Notes: generated by a model from the sequence alone, not told the origin. A stretch of DNA of 43,846 nt from Iningainema tapete BLCC-T55 (GCF_014698965.1 NZ_JACXAE010000001.1:1-43846), one strand, 5' to 3'. Counted from the first letter of the stretch, positions 35,484-43,846 are shown. A program made the numbers and translations.

Positions 35484-36236
35484 ATGACGATGCATCTTTC
35501 CCTCCAACGTGCATTTACTAACCGCTCTGTCCTCAAAGTGATCAGCGGTTTGAATAACTTTGATCGCGACAAGGTAGCCGCTACCGTCAAAGCTGCTGCC
35601 ATCGGTGGTGCAACATTAGTTGATATCGCTGCCGATCCTGCTTTAATTCTCTTAGCAAAGCGCTTGACAAATTTGCCAATTTGTGGATCAGCAGTAGAAC
35701 CAGAAAAATTTCTCCAAGCTGTGGCAGCAGGGGCAGATTTAATTGAAATCGGTAATTTCGATTCTTTCTACGCGCAAGGACGTAGATTTGAAGCAGAGGA
35801 AGTTTTAGCGCTCACTCATCAAACCCGCGCTCTTCTTCCCAACATCACACTTTCTGTCACTGTTCCCCATATTCTCCAACTTGACAAACAAGTACAACTG
35901 GCAGAGGAACTAGTCAAAGCTGGCGCGGATATTATCCAAACAGAAGGCGGTACTAGCAGCAACCCAACTCACCCTGGAACCTTGGGATTAATTGAAAAAG
36001 CTGCTCCTACCCTAGCAGCAGCTTACGAAATTTCCCGTGCAGTTTCCGTACCAGTGCTGTGTGCTTCCGGTATTTCCAATGTTACAGCACCTCTGGCGAT
36101 CGCCGCTGGCGCTGCTGGTGTTGGTGTCGGCTCTGCCATCAACCAACTCAATAGCGAAGTAGCGATGATTGCTGCTGTACGTGGTTTGGTGGAAGCGTTA
36201 GAAACGGCTCAAGCCAAACAATCCTTCAAACTATAA
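35484..36236 (+). CDS. ycf23: Ycf23/DUF561 family protein
   Basis: 250 residues with a TIM-barrel-like pattern: strands ending GGATLVDIAADP, AGADLIEIGNFDSFYA, ADIIQTEGGTSS and PVLCASGISN, and a C-terminal glycine-rich phosphate-binding-like loop (AAGAAGVGVGSAI). The family is conserved in cyanobacteria and red-algal plastids (ycf23). Its function is not settled. Two in-frame ATGs (35484 and 35490) are possible starts. Its 3' end overlaps that of the convergent aminotransferase by 28 bases. Confidence 0.88.
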   Translation: MTMHLSLQRAFTNRSVLKVISGLNNFDRDKVAATVKAAAIGGATLVDIAADPALILLAKRLTNLPICGSAVEPEKFLQAVAAGADLIEIGNFDSFYAQGRRFEAEEVLALTHQTRALLPNITLSVTVPHILQLDKQVQLAEELVKAGADIIQTEGGTSSNPTHPGTLGLIEKAAPTLAAAYEISRAVSVPVLCASGISNVTAPLAIAAGAAGVGVGSAINQLNSEVAMIAAVRGLVEALETAQAKQSFKL

Positions 36237-37333
36237 ATCACTTGCGCTTGCTGTTCTTCTGACAATTCTGGGTACATAGGCAAAGATAAAACCTGGCGAG
36301 AGACTTGCTCTGCAACAGGCAACTGCCCTACTTTGTACCCCAGGTTTTGATAAACTGGCTGTAAATGTAAAGGGTGGGGATAGTAAATCATTGTATTTAC
36401 ACCCCGCGCTTGCAATTGAGCGCGAACCCAGTCTCTTTTTTCATCTAACACGCGAATAGTGTATTGATTCCATACCCCCATGCCAGATGCCAATTCTTGG
36501 GGTACAACGATACCGGGAACTTGACTAAGAGATTGGTGGTAACGAGCAGCAACTTCTCGTCGTGCGTTATTCCAAATATCCAAATAACGCAATTTAATTT
36601 GGAGGATAGCAGCTTGAATTGCATCTAAACGGCTGTTGACACCGATTTCTTCGTAGATGTAGCGAGTTTTTTGACCATGATCCCGTAGCATTCTTAGTGA
36701 AGATGCGATCGCTGCATCACTAGTTGTAATCGCTCCACCATCACCACAGCCACCAAGATTTTTAGTTGGGTAAAAGCTAAAGCAACCGATATGCCCAATG
36801 CTTCCTACCTTTTGCCCAAACGAACTTGCCCCTGTAGACTGGGCGCAATCTTCAATAACTACTAAGTTGTGTTTTTGGGCTATTTTCATCACTGCGGTCA
36901 TATCCACAGGTTGCCCAAACAAGTGAACTGGTATAATTGCCTTTGTTCTGGGTGTAATTGCTGCTGCTACTTGCTCTACATCTAAATTAAATGTGGTAGC
37001 ATCAATATCAACAAACACTGGTTGAGCATTTATAGTACTGATCACCTCAGCAGTGGCGATAAAAGTGAAGGGAGTAGTAATTACTTCATCACCTGCACCG
37101 ATTCCACAAGCTCTCAATGCTAAGTAGAGTGCATCAGTACCTGAATTACAGCTGATACATTCTGTTACACCAGTATAAGCTGCTAGCTGTTGCTCAAAAC
37201 CTTCAACTACAGGACCACCAATATAACGACCAGAACCGAGAACCTCTAAGACTGCTGAACATACTTCTGCTTCAATTGTAGTATATTGTTGCTTGATATC
37301 AAAAGCAGGGATAGAACTTAGACTTTGAACCAT
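36209..37333 (-). CDS. DegT/DnrJ/EryC1/StrS-type PLP aminotransferase
   Basis: 374 residues, family-typical length. The PLP-binding lysine is Lys191 in CFSFYPTKNLGG, and Asp162 in VIEDCAQS contacts the pyridine nitrogen. Other family segments are CNSGTDALYLAL and TTPFTFIATAEVI. Such enzymes make amino sugars on nucleotide-sugar substrates for surface polysaccharides or glycolipids. The exact sugar cannot be told. No other sugar-nucleotide gene is nearby, so it stands alone. Its last codons overlap the convergent ycf23 gene. Confidence 0.92.
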   Translation of the reverse strand: MVQSLSSIPAFDIKQQYTTIEAEVCSAVLEVLGSGRYIGGPVVEGFEQQLAAYTGVTECISCNSGTDALYLALRACGIGAGDEVITTPFTFIATAEVISTINAQPVFVDIDATTFNLDVEQVAAAITPRTKAIIPVHLFGQPVDMTAVMKIAQKHNLVVIEDCAQSTGASSFGQKVGSIGHIGCFSFYPTKNLGGCGDGGAITTSDAAIASSLRMLRDHGQKTRYIYEEIGVNSRLDAIQAAILQIKLRYLDIWNNARREVAARYHQSLSQVPGIVVPQELASGMGVWNQYTIRVLDEKRDWVRAQLQARGVNTMIYYPHPLHLQPVYQNLGYKVGQLPVAEQVSRQVLSLPMYPELSEEQQAQVIYSLKDCLA

Positions 37334-37621
37334 GAGTTTTTATTTTACTTAGAAATAAATGGTGACAAAGAATTTGAGTTGATGTTTGGTAGGAGCTACT
37401 GAAAGACTGTCACTTTATCAACATGGCAAGAGATTTTACTTATGCTCTTTATCAAAAAAGCTACCATGTTTTTCACGAAGAAGTGATGTATAACAACCAA
37501 GAACCATTACCTATAATGAAAGTTCCCTTCGGTGTTGGGCACTCTTGCAATGGAAAATAGGGAATTCCATACTTCTGTAAGTTATAACCTGTTAGCTGTA
37601 AACGTTGGAGGTAGATAACTG

Positions 37622-38401
37622 GTGGAGGATATCATTAAACTAGATTTTATTGATTTGGCTAGTGCAGTGGGATTGATGGGCATAGCGATCGGTTTATCAG
37701 CTTGGGAAAAAATAGGAATAGAGCTAAAATTAGCATTAGCTACCTTGAGAACTATCCTACAATTAGGAGTATTAGGATACGTTTTAGATTTCATCTTTGC
37801 TGTTAACAATCCTTGGGCAGTTTTGGCGATTTTGGCAGTAGTTTTGACAATTTCCGCAATTGTCGCACGAAATCGTATCACTCAAAAAATACCCCAAATG
37901 TTGCCTCTAGTGTGGGGGTCGATTTTTATTAGCACACTTTTAGTAGTTTTTTATACTAGTAACTTGCTCATTCAACCGAATAAGTGGTATGAACCACGAT
38001 ACGTAATTCCCCTAGTAGGGATAGTATTAGGTAACGCTATGAATGCAGCGGCGATCGCCGGAGAACGTCTTGTCAGCTCCATTAACAACAGTCAATGGGA
38101 AATAGAAACCCACTTAAGCTTAGGCGCAACGCCAAAACAAGCAGTTTCTCAATACCGTAAAGAGGCAATTCGCGCTGGATTAATGCCCACAATTAATCAA
38201 ATGATGCTGATCGGTATGGTAGCACTACCAGGAATTATCGCCGGACAGCTACTAGGTGGTGTTACTGCACTTGAAGCAGCATCTTACCAAATTGTAATTA
38301 TGTTTATGATCATGAGTGCCAATTTGCTCACAACAGTTTTACTGACAACAGGAGTATGTCGTCTATTTTTTAACTCTGCCGCCCAATTAATCAAAATGTA
38401 G
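37622..38401 (+). CDS. fetB: FetB-like ABC transporter permease (UPF0014)
   Basis: 259 residues with about seven hydrophobic segments. It matches FetB/YbbM: LATLRTILQLGVLGYVLDFI near the N-terminus, VIPLVGIVLGNAMNAAAIAG in the middle and HLSLGATPKQAVSQYRKEAI, a coupling-helix-like loop. E. coli FetAB is linked to iron export and peroxide resistance. The ATPase partner FetA is not next to it here. The start is GTG at 37622, ten bases after GGAGG. The stop TAG lies inside a palindromic repeat, so the last residues depend on that repeat. Confidence 0.85.
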   Translation: MEDIIKLDFIDLASAVGLMGIAIGLSAWEKIGIELKLALATLRTILQLGVLGYVLDFIFAVNNPWAVLAILAVVLTISAIVARNRITQKIPQMLPLVWGSIFISTLLVVFYTSNLLIQPNKWYEPRYVIPLVGIVLGNAMNAAAIAGERLVSSINNSQWEIETHLSLGATPKQAVSQYRKEAIRAGLMPTINQMMLIGMVALPGIIAGQLLGGVTALEAASYQIVIMFMIMSANLLTTVLLTTGVCRLFFNSAAQLIKM

Positions 38402-38427
38402 AGACTTTCCACCGGAACGTCTCTACA
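38397..38427. repeat. Family A palindrome overlapping the fetB-like stop codon
   Basis: Arms TGTAGAGACTTTCC (38397-38410) and GGAACGTCTCTACA (38414-38427), one mismatch, ACC loop. The TAG at 38399-38401 is part of the left arm. It lies between two convergent genes and may end both. Confidence 0.7.
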
Positions 38428-38431
38428 ATAT

Positions 38432-40237
38432 TCATCCTCTAGGTAGATGAACATAAACCTGCTGTCCTTGACTATTAAAAACCATCACTGCTAAGTTAGC
38501 GTTTTCACTAATAGCTTCAAGAGCTTGTCGTAAAGTTTGCAAGTGATTTTGAACACTGGCTAAAGTATTAAAGTCGCTCTCTACAACAGTATTTTCATAA
38601 GCAGGAGTAATCACAACAGTAATTACTTGGTTATCCATAGTAAAATTACATACTCGAATTTCACCAGAACAAGTTTTTTCTAAGTCGGTGCGAGTTTGCT
38701 GAGCAATTTTGGCGAATTGTAGTTTCGCTTCTGCTTGTTTAAGGGCAGAGGAGTAAGGTTCAACTAAGGGTTGAGCCATACTATAGTAAAAACTGTCTTG
38801 GGGAATTTGCTTGACATTGTTCAAAGCCTGATGCCAATGTCCTACAGTAGCCTCCCATTGGTTTTGATGCTCATAATTTTTGGCAACATTGGCTGCATTA
38901 ATGGCTTGATCGTAGGTTTTAGCTGCTAATAGTTCTTTAGTGGCGCGATCGCGTGCTATAGAAAGCGATAATTTATACTCTAATAACAAAGTTTGTGCCT
39001 CTGAATATCCTGGGCTAGTCTGAGGAATTACAGTTAGGGCATTAACTACTACCTGCCAAGTGAACTGAACTTTTTGCCAGTCTGGCAAAGATTTTGCACT
39101 TGCTTGACGCTTTGCCGCCACTTTTGCCACAGCTTTTGCGGCTTCTAGTTTTTTTAGCCATTTCTGTTCTTTGCGTAACTGAGTGAGGGAAAGTTGCAAT
39201 TTTACACGATAAAGTGATAACTTTGGCTGCACCAATTTATAAAGTGGACTATTGGATCTGATAACTTCTAAATATGTAATTGCTCTTCTCCATTTTTGTT
39301 GCTTCTGTTGTAATTCTTCTAAACTATTTACACCATTTTTATTCTTTTGCTGTGCTAAAGATTCTAGCTCAAAAGCCTTGAGTACATGCTTAATTGTTTC
39401 TGAATCACTCTTTAAACTAGTTGATAATTGCTGAGCTTTTTGATAACTATTAGACCAAGACGGTATTGTGTTTAAAGATGTGCTTGTAGTTTCAAATTGC
39501 TGTTGCACTTTTACCAGTTCAGATTTAGACGAGTCAGCTTGGATCATTTGTCTCAATGATCTTTGTAGCTGCGTAGCCATTTGTAATTCTCTACACTCAA
39601 ATATTACACAAGGGCGAGTGAGAAAATACCCTCCGCCACTCAACAACGTAATTATCACTAAAGCTGCTCTCAGTAATGAGGCAGAGGGAGCAGGGGGAGC
39701 AGGGGCGGCAGGGGAAGCAGGGGAAGCAGGGGAAGCAGGAGAGGTAGAAGAGGAATTTACAACTATGTAGTCTCGTTCAACTACTTTTTCTCCCCCCATT
39801 CCCTTTCTCCCCCACTCACAAACTCCCCCACTCACAAACTCCTCCACTCCCCTCTTACTCAAAGTTAGGGAACGATGTGCATAGGGATACTTCACTCCAA
39901 TGACTCTCAGAAACATTTTCACTTTTTGTTCTGGGTGCTCTGTCATGGATTGAAGTGTTTCTGCAAGTACCGCAAAAGTTGTTTCCGGATCATGACAGAT
40001 ATTTTCTGGGTGTTGAGTTAAGATCATCAATTGGTCATTTTGGATAGCACACTTAATTTGAAAAAATTGACCTGATGGAATTTCGGCACGTAAGTTTTCT
40101 AACAAAATTTGTGCTAAAAACTGTAAATCTTCTTGTTGGACTACTATTTGTCTATAGTAATCGCTATATTCTTGATTATTTTGATGATCTGGTTGTTTGT
40201 CAATCGAGCGAGTTTGATGAACAGAATGTAAATACAC
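38432..40237 (-). CDS. Large single-pass membrane protein of unknown function
   Basis: 601 residues. The N-terminal cytoplasmic part (about 30-130) looks like a small alpha/beta domain (FLAQILLENLRAEIP, FFQIKCAIQNDQLMILT). A low-complexity Ser/Pro/Ala stretch follows (about 165-187), coded by a short G/A-rich DNA repeat. One membrane segment lies near 190-206 (AALVIITLLSGGGYFL). The rest is a long helical region rich in Gln, Lys and Ala (KKLEAAKAVAKVAAKRQASA), probably coiled-coil, with repeated motifs such as WQKVQFTWQVVVNALTVIP. The end returns to a small beta-rich domain. I recognise no family. The single-pass layout with a long helical outer part suggests a structural or sensory role, which is inference. 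Confidence 0.75.
   Translation of the reverse strand: MYLHSVHQTRSIDKQPDHQNNQEYSDYYRQIVVQQEDLQFLAQILLENLRAEIPSGQFFQIKCAIQNDQLMILTQHPENICHDPETTFAVLAETLQSMTEHPEQKVKMFLRVIGVKYPYAHRSLTLSKRGVEEFVSGGVCEWGRKGMGGEKVVERDYIVVNSSSTSPASPASPASPAAPAPPAPSASLLRAALVIITLLSGGGYFLTRPCVIFECRELQMATQLQRSLRQMIQADSSKSELVKVQQQFETTSTSLNTIPSWSNSYQKAQQLSTSLKSDSETIKHVLKAFELESLAQQKNKNGVNSLEELQQKQQKWRRAITYLEVIRSNSPLYKLVQPKLSLYRVKLQLSLTQLRKEQKWLKKLEAAKAVAKVAAKRQASAKSLPDWQKVQFTWQVVVNALTVIPQTSPGYSEAQTLLLEYKLSLSIARDRATKELLAAKTYDQAINAANVAKNYEHQNQWEATVGHWHQALNNVKQIPQDSFYYSMAQPLVEPYSSALKQAEAKLQFAKIAQQTRTDLEKTCSGEIRVCNFTMDNQVITVVITPAYENTVVESDFNTLASVQNHLQTLRQALEAISENANLAVMVFNSQGQQVYVHLPRG
39681..39740. repeat. G/A-rich microsatellite inside the membrane-protein gene
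   Basis: Units of GGAGCAG, GGGGAAGCAG and related forms in tandem, last unit GGGGAAGCAG three times. On the minus strand they encode the Ser-Pro-Ala/Ala-Pro stretch before the membrane segment. The unit of 9 bases keeps the frame (SPA repeated). Confidence 0.75.
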
Positions 40238-40894
40238 AATTTACCGAGCCACAATCTTAACATTTTATCGATAAACTTTTTAACATAGCTTAAGAGTTTT
40301 CACCACTAGTGAAAATACTATAAAATTACTATTTGATCTTTGAAATATACGTATGGTGGGTATTGCTCATCAACGCCCAGAGATGGTGGGCAGTACTCAC
40401 CTAGCTCGATCTACTAGTTACATGGCGTCAGACCTCCCTTTGTTCGTTTAGTAAAATATCCAAAGTATTTTGGTCTTTTACGTTACTAAAATTATTAGTA
40501 ACAGTAGTAGACATGGCAAAATAATCTTTTCATTTCTGTAGAGTATTTTTTTTGCGGCTACTGATTATATGTATATTTATGAAATAAAAGCGAAGCGCGA
40601 TACTTGCAACTCTATGCTTACATAACTATATCTACTGATGTGTAATTGTTTGGGGACAACTATACTGGGTAGGTAAAAAGCTAATAAAATTACTGAGGAG
40701 ATTAGTTAAGGCTTGTTAAGATGGCTAAATTGCGTTAGTTTAGGGGTAATTTACCGACTTTACTTAATTAGATAAAATCACATAAAAATCAATTTTTAGG
40801 CAAAACTTAGTTTGATTCTGCAACCAGGGTGCAGCGTTTATGTTTTAGACAGCACTGCAGCAACCCTATAGATGTGGCAAAAAGGTGTGTGTCA
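40238..40894. other. Long intergenic region upstream of the SucC-like gene
   Basis: About 660 AT-rich bases between divergent genes, without a believable coding frame. An imperfect direct repeat of about 19 bases (ATGGTGGGTATTGCTCA, then ATGGTGGGCAGTACTCA) lies at 40352-40370 and 40382-40400 with a 30-base period. A small palindrome GTTACTA/TAGTAAC is at 40482-40502. The promoters of both neighbours must be here, but none stands out. Confidence 0.55.
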
Positions 40895-42124
40895 ATGGAT
40901 TTGTTTGAATACCAAGTGAAAGAATGGTTTGGGAAGATCGGTATTCCTGTACTGCCATCTCAGATCATAGACCATCCCACAGAGCTAAAACGATTAAAAA
41001 TCAGCTACCCGATTGTACTGAAATCACAAGTGCATAGTGAAGGAAGAGCAAGAGCAGGTGGTGTAAGGTTTGTAGAAACGACTATTGATGCGATCGCTGC
41101 TGCGCAAAATATCTTTAATTTGCCGATTCAGGGCGAATTACCAGAGGTGTTACTAGCGGAAGCGAAATATGAAGCTGAGCAGGAATTTTATCTAGCGGTA
41201 GTTTTAGATACCGCTGTTTGTCGCCCAGTGCTTTTGGGTTGCCAGGAAGCAGATATTGACTGGGAATCAGCAGGAGAAAAAATGCAACACGTGGTTGTTG
41301 AACAAGAGTTTTCCCCATATTACGCACGAAGATTGGCATTGAAGATGGGTTTGCAGGGTGCTTTGATGCAATCGCTCAGCTCTGTTGTGGAAAAAATGTA
41401 TGAGTTATTCGTGGAAAAAGACCTAGACTTAGTAGAAATTAATCCCCTAGCTGTCAGTGCTTCTGGTCAAGTTATGGCACTTAATGGTAACGTCAGTGTG
41501 AACGAACGGGCGATCGGACGTCACCCTGATGTTACGCAAATGGCACAAAAAATTGTCAACCGTCATCTCTACAGTGAAACAAGCGGAATTTTAGGTGACT
41601 GGGATGGAATAGAGTTACAAGGTAGAATTGGAATTCTCGGTAATGGTGCTGGATCGGTAATGGCAACTTTAGATTTGGTAGCTAATGCTGGTGGTAAGCC
41701 TGGTGTTTGTTTGAATCTCCGTCATGCTTCTCCCATTGATGTCTCACCAACTACCTTAGGAGTTCGCTTAGAAAAAGCTTTGAACAATCTCTCTACTGAT
41801 AAAAGTATTCCAGTCATACTGATTAACTTTTTAGGTAGTATTCCTCAAAGTGAGGAAGTAGTGGAAGTTATTAAAAATTTTGTCCAAACTCACAACAACG
41901 AAAATAAACAACAGTCTTTACGCTCTAATGGCAATAAACGTCGAGATGGTAATTTCCCTCGCTTAGTTGTTCGTCTTGCTGGTTCTGAGTTTGATCCACT
42001 TAGAGCAGATTTAGCAATGCTGAAAACTCAAAATGACACATCCATAATAGTAATGGAAAATTTAGATGAAGCAGTAGCAGAAGCAGTTCGTCTCGCTAAG
42101 TTATCTACTCATAAAAGGTTGTAA
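40895..42124 (+). CDS. Succinyl-CoA synthetase beta-subunit-like ATP-grasp protein, catalytically degenerate
   Basis: 409 residues from the ATG at 40895 (AAGG nine bases upstream); a frame from 40829 is open but less likely. The fold follows SucC: MDLFEYQVKEWFGKIGIPVL, an ATP-grasp region with KSQVHSEGRARAGGVRF (E. coli: QVHAGGRGKAGGVK), EINPLAV and a C-terminal ligase domain. Several key residues differ. The second Mg-binding acid (Asp213 of E. coli) is Asn197 here (ALNGNV). The FLDVGGGA loop is replaced by NLRHAS (274-279). NIFGGI is NFLGSI. An Asn/Lys/Arg-rich insert lies near residue 355. Normal SucC catalysis is doubtful. It precedes the SucD-like gene by 198 bases, same strand. Confidence 0.82.
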   Translation: MDLFEYQVKEWFGKIGIPVLPSQIIDHPTELKRLKISYPIVLKSQVHSEGRARAGGVRFVETTIDAIAAAQNIFNLPIQGELPEVLLAEAKYEAEQEFYLAVVLDTAVCRPVLLGCQEADIDWESAGEKMQHVVVEQEFSPYYARRLALKMGLQGALMQSLSSVVEKMYELFVEKDLDLVEINPLAVSASGQVMALNGNVSVNERAIGRHPDVTQMAQKIVNRHLYSETSGILGDWDGIELQGRIGILGNGAGSVMATLDLVANAGGKPGVCLNLRHASPIDVSPTTLGVRLEKALNNLSTDKSIPVILINFLGSIPQSEEVVEVIKNFVQTHNNENKQQSLRSNGNKRRDGNFPRLVVRLAGSEFDPLRADLAMLKTQNDTSIIVMENLDEAVAEAVRLAKLSTHKRL

Positions 42125-42322
42125 CGGCTGGAGAAATTTCATTATAAGTCTCGCGGAAAGTTCCCTGATTAGTTAAAAACGTACCTTTTTGATTCCATCG
42201 GTATTTAAAGTGTCAGGAAATGTCCTAAATATAGTATAAATTGGATCAATCGACACCGTGCCGCAGTGTCTTTCTTTCCCAATGGTTTTTTACTGCTGGG
42301 TTCCTAAATTACGGTGCTTCAT

Positions 42323-43204
42323 ATGAACTTAATGCCAGACAGCAAAGTAATTATCCAAGGCTTCTGTGAGTTTATAACAGCAACTCATGTTGCGCAAATG
42401 AAAGAATATGGTACAAATTTAGTTGCAGGAGTTGATCCTGGTTGGGGAGGACAAGAATTACATGATATCCCTGTATTTGACTTGGTAGAGGAAGTTGTCG
42501 GGAAATTTGGCGCAATTGATACCACAATTATTAACGTACATCCATATCATGTGTTAGACGCAGCACTGGAGGCGATCGCTTGTGGTATCCGCCAAATTAT
42601 GATTATCTCTCCTGGTGTACCACCGTTAGATATGGTGCAGTTACTACGTAAAGCTGAGATGACAGAAACTTTGGTCGTGGGACCAAATAGTCCTGGGATC
42701 ATCGTACCCGGAAGAATTCTCTTAGGTACTCAACCTAGTGAGTTTTATACTCCTGGTTCAGTAGGAATTCTGAGTCGTAGTACTACTCTCACCTACGAAA
42801 TTGCCCGAGAACTAACCAAAGATGGTTTAGGGCAATCAATTAGTGTTAGTATCGGTAGCGATGCGGTAGTTGGTTCATCTTTTATACAATGGCTGCAAAT
42901 TCTTGATGAAGATGAAAACACACAGGTAATTGTTTTAGTTGGTCAACCAGGTGGTGGGCGTGAAGAAGCAGCGGCGCGTTATATTGCTGAAGCCATTGAC
43001 AAGCCAGTAGTTGCTTATATTGCAGGTACACAAGCACCTCCAGTTAAACATTGGCGTCAAACTGGAACCTTAGCTGCAGTTGTAGGACGCGATGCCGATT
43101 TTGGGACGGCAAAAAGTAAACTTACAGCTTTGTATGAAGCAAGAGTTCCAGTCGCTGAACGTCCTTCGCAAATTCCTGAATTGGTGAGAAAAGCACTAAG
43201 GTAG
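42323..43204 (+). CDS. Succinyl-CoA synthetase alpha-subunit-like protein lacking the active-site His
   Basis: 293 residues from the ATG at 42323; a GTG nine bases earlier and an ATG nine bases later are alternatives. It is colinear with SucD: VIIQGF, YGTNLVAGVDPGWGG (CoA-binding domain), VVGPNSPGIIVPG, VGILSRSTTLTYEI and KPVVAYIAGTQAP. The phosphohistidine motif GHAGA is replaced by RQTGT, with Gln246 at the His position. The acid that contacts the phosphohistidine (Glu208 in E. coli, GEIGG) is Gln208 here (GQPGG). Two independent changes at the phosphate site argue that phosphotransfer is lost. A His at 243 is close but not aligned. With the upstream SucC-like gene it forms a pair that may have taken another role. 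Confidence 0.82.
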   Translation: MNLMPDSKVIIQGFCEFITATHVAQMKEYGTNLVAGVDPGWGGQELHDIPVFDLVEEVVGKFGAIDTTIINVHPYHVLDAALEAIACGIRQIMIISPGVPPLDMVQLLRKAEMTETLVVGPNSPGIIVPGRILLGTQPSEFYTPGSVGILSRSTTLTYEIARELTKDGLGQSISVSIGSDAVVGSSFIQWLQILDEDENTQVIVLVGQPGGGREEAAARYIAEAIDKPVVAYIAGTQAPPVKHWRQTGTLAAVVGRDADFGTAKSKLTALYEARVPVAERPSQIPELVRKALR

Positions 43205-43363
43205 GAATTTTGGATTGGAATTACGCCTTGACTTATGTAAGGGCTAATAGCTTAAGTCAGAAGACAGCTGACTGGAAAAGTTACTGAGTCAGCTAATTGC
43301 ATATAGTAGCTAATATCAATTCCAAAAATGTTTGCGACAGATACCCCACCCGCGCTACCGCGC

Positions 43364-43388
43364 ACCCTCCCCTTAACAAGGGGAGGGT
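43364..43388. repeat. C/G-rich hairpin; possible terminator
   Basis: A perfect 11-bp stem, ACCCTCCCCTT/AAGGGGAGGGT, with an AAC loop, then TAGGGAGGGG and a run of six T at 43399-43404. It resembles a dispersed repeat and sits about 160 bases after the SucD-like stop. The rest of 43205-43441 shows no gene. Confidence 0.55.
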
Positions 43389-43441
43389 TAGGGAGGGGTT
43401 TTTTCCATATGACGCATTCTTTTTGGCAATTAGTATAAAAA

Positions 43442-43695
43442 CTAACTTCTCACAATTATAGGGAAATCGACTATTTCCACAGTTTGCAAATCAAGTTTTT
43501 TTGAGGCAAAGTCAATATCTATAGTGATGACATGGCCATCAGTATCAAAGTCTACTAGTACATCATTAGCAATTTCCTCTGTGTTAACGCTAAAACCATC
43601 TTTTAATCTAATAGAGCAGGTCCAAGGTCTAAGGCAAGAGCATTTATTCCTAGTCGCGTAATTTCATCCTGAGTCAGCTTAGTCACGTCTATCAT
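43442..43695 (-). pseudogene. Fused remnant: start of a small gene plus a DUF2283-like C-terminus
   Basis: From an ATG at 43695, with AGAGGT just upstream, one frame reads MIDVTKLTQDEITRLGINAL and stops at 43603-43605 after 30 residues. In another frame, 43442 to about 43663, the sequence reads IRLKDGFSVNTEEIANDVL, VDFDTDGHVITIDIDFASKK and ends near FPIIVRS. The latter matches the DUF2283 family, often found beside toxin-like genes. The two parts seem joined by a deletion or frameshift; neither is a whole gene. Confidence 0.5.
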
Positions 43696-43777
43696 TTGTC
43701 ACCTCTGTTAGCCATTGCAGTGGGTTTTCTACTTTCACTTGTAGCAAGTCGTCGAAAGGGCGATTTAGGCAGCCCTT
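43679..43777 (-). pseudogene. Possible decayed C-terminal fragment
   Basis: An open frame with no start codon of its own (in-frame stop just upstream at 43778-43780) reads CLNRPFDDLLQVKVENP then LQWLTEVTNDRRD and a stop. Its end overlaps the MIDVTKL start by 17 bases, as in a small operon. It looks protein-like but I do not recognise it. The last 66 bases of the window show nothing further. Confidence 0.25.
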
Positions 43778-43846
43778 TCAATGCGAACAAATGAACTATT
43801 CATTTAATGTCTGAAAGCCGCTTCTAGTATAGGTTATTAGCAATGA

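Noticed and set aside
37423-37560. 45-residue frame (MARDFTYALYQKSYHVF...)
   Set aside because: No ribosome site and no family resemblance; it lies in the gap before the fetB-like gene. It could be a real small gene but the sequence does not support it.

Overview
The window reads as chromosome from a filamentous cyanobacterium, probably of the Nostocales; the genus cannot be fixed from sequence alone. Evidence: many copies of the cyanobacterial octamer GCGATCGC, a phylloquinone-type MenB, cyanobacterium- or plastid-linked families (Ycf23/DUF561, Tab2, COP23, DUF3386, WGxxGxxG tail protein), heptameric tandem repeats of the STRR type, and several families of dispersed palindromic repeats.

Layout. 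1-142: tail and right end of an IS200/IS605-like element. 156-9086: KAP-type P-loop NTPase (-), menB (+), a small Cys protein (-), lepA (-), a small ribbon-helix-helix-like protein (+), a GAF histidine kinase (+), DUF3386 (+) and an Nfu iron-sulfur scaffold (+). 9252-11483: GH57 glycoside hydrolase. 11607-23442: a signalling island with one plain Ser/Thr kinase, two kinases of the form Cys4-kinase-TM-seven WD40, a free-standing TM-WD40 protein, an FHA-domain protein, a protein with two trypsin-like domains and about 16 TPRs, and a COP23 protein. Within the island lie a decayed WD40 end and a toxin-antitoxin locus whose toxin has lost its middle. 23724-29940: WGxxGxxG protein, CLC-CBS-USP transporter, PmbA/TldE, Tab2 and a Uma2 nuclease. 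30147-32753: a third Cys4-kinase-WD40 protein followed by a small protein ending in CDWCACWGCCS. 33024-40237: two-partner-secretion exoprotein, Ycf23, DegT-type aminotransferase, FetB-like permease and a large membrane-anchored unknown. 40895-43204: a SucC/SucD-like pair lacking key catalytic residues. 43442-43777: decayed minus-strand fragments, one DUF2283-like.

How it fits together. The Cys4 kinases combine a possible thiol or metal switch, a cytoplasmic kinase and a predicted extracytoplasmic propeller. The FHA protein could read phosphothreonine made by them, and the secreted protease/TPR and COP23 proteins could act on the outer side. These links rest on domain content and proximity only. 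Most other genes are housekeeping and show no operon link.

Most notable: the Cys/Trp-ended small protein at 32481-32753 (RiPP-precursor-like, no maturation enzyme in view), the catalytically degenerate SucC/SucD pair, the CLC protein with glutamine at the gating-glutamate position, and palindromic repeats that have entered kinase genes in frame.
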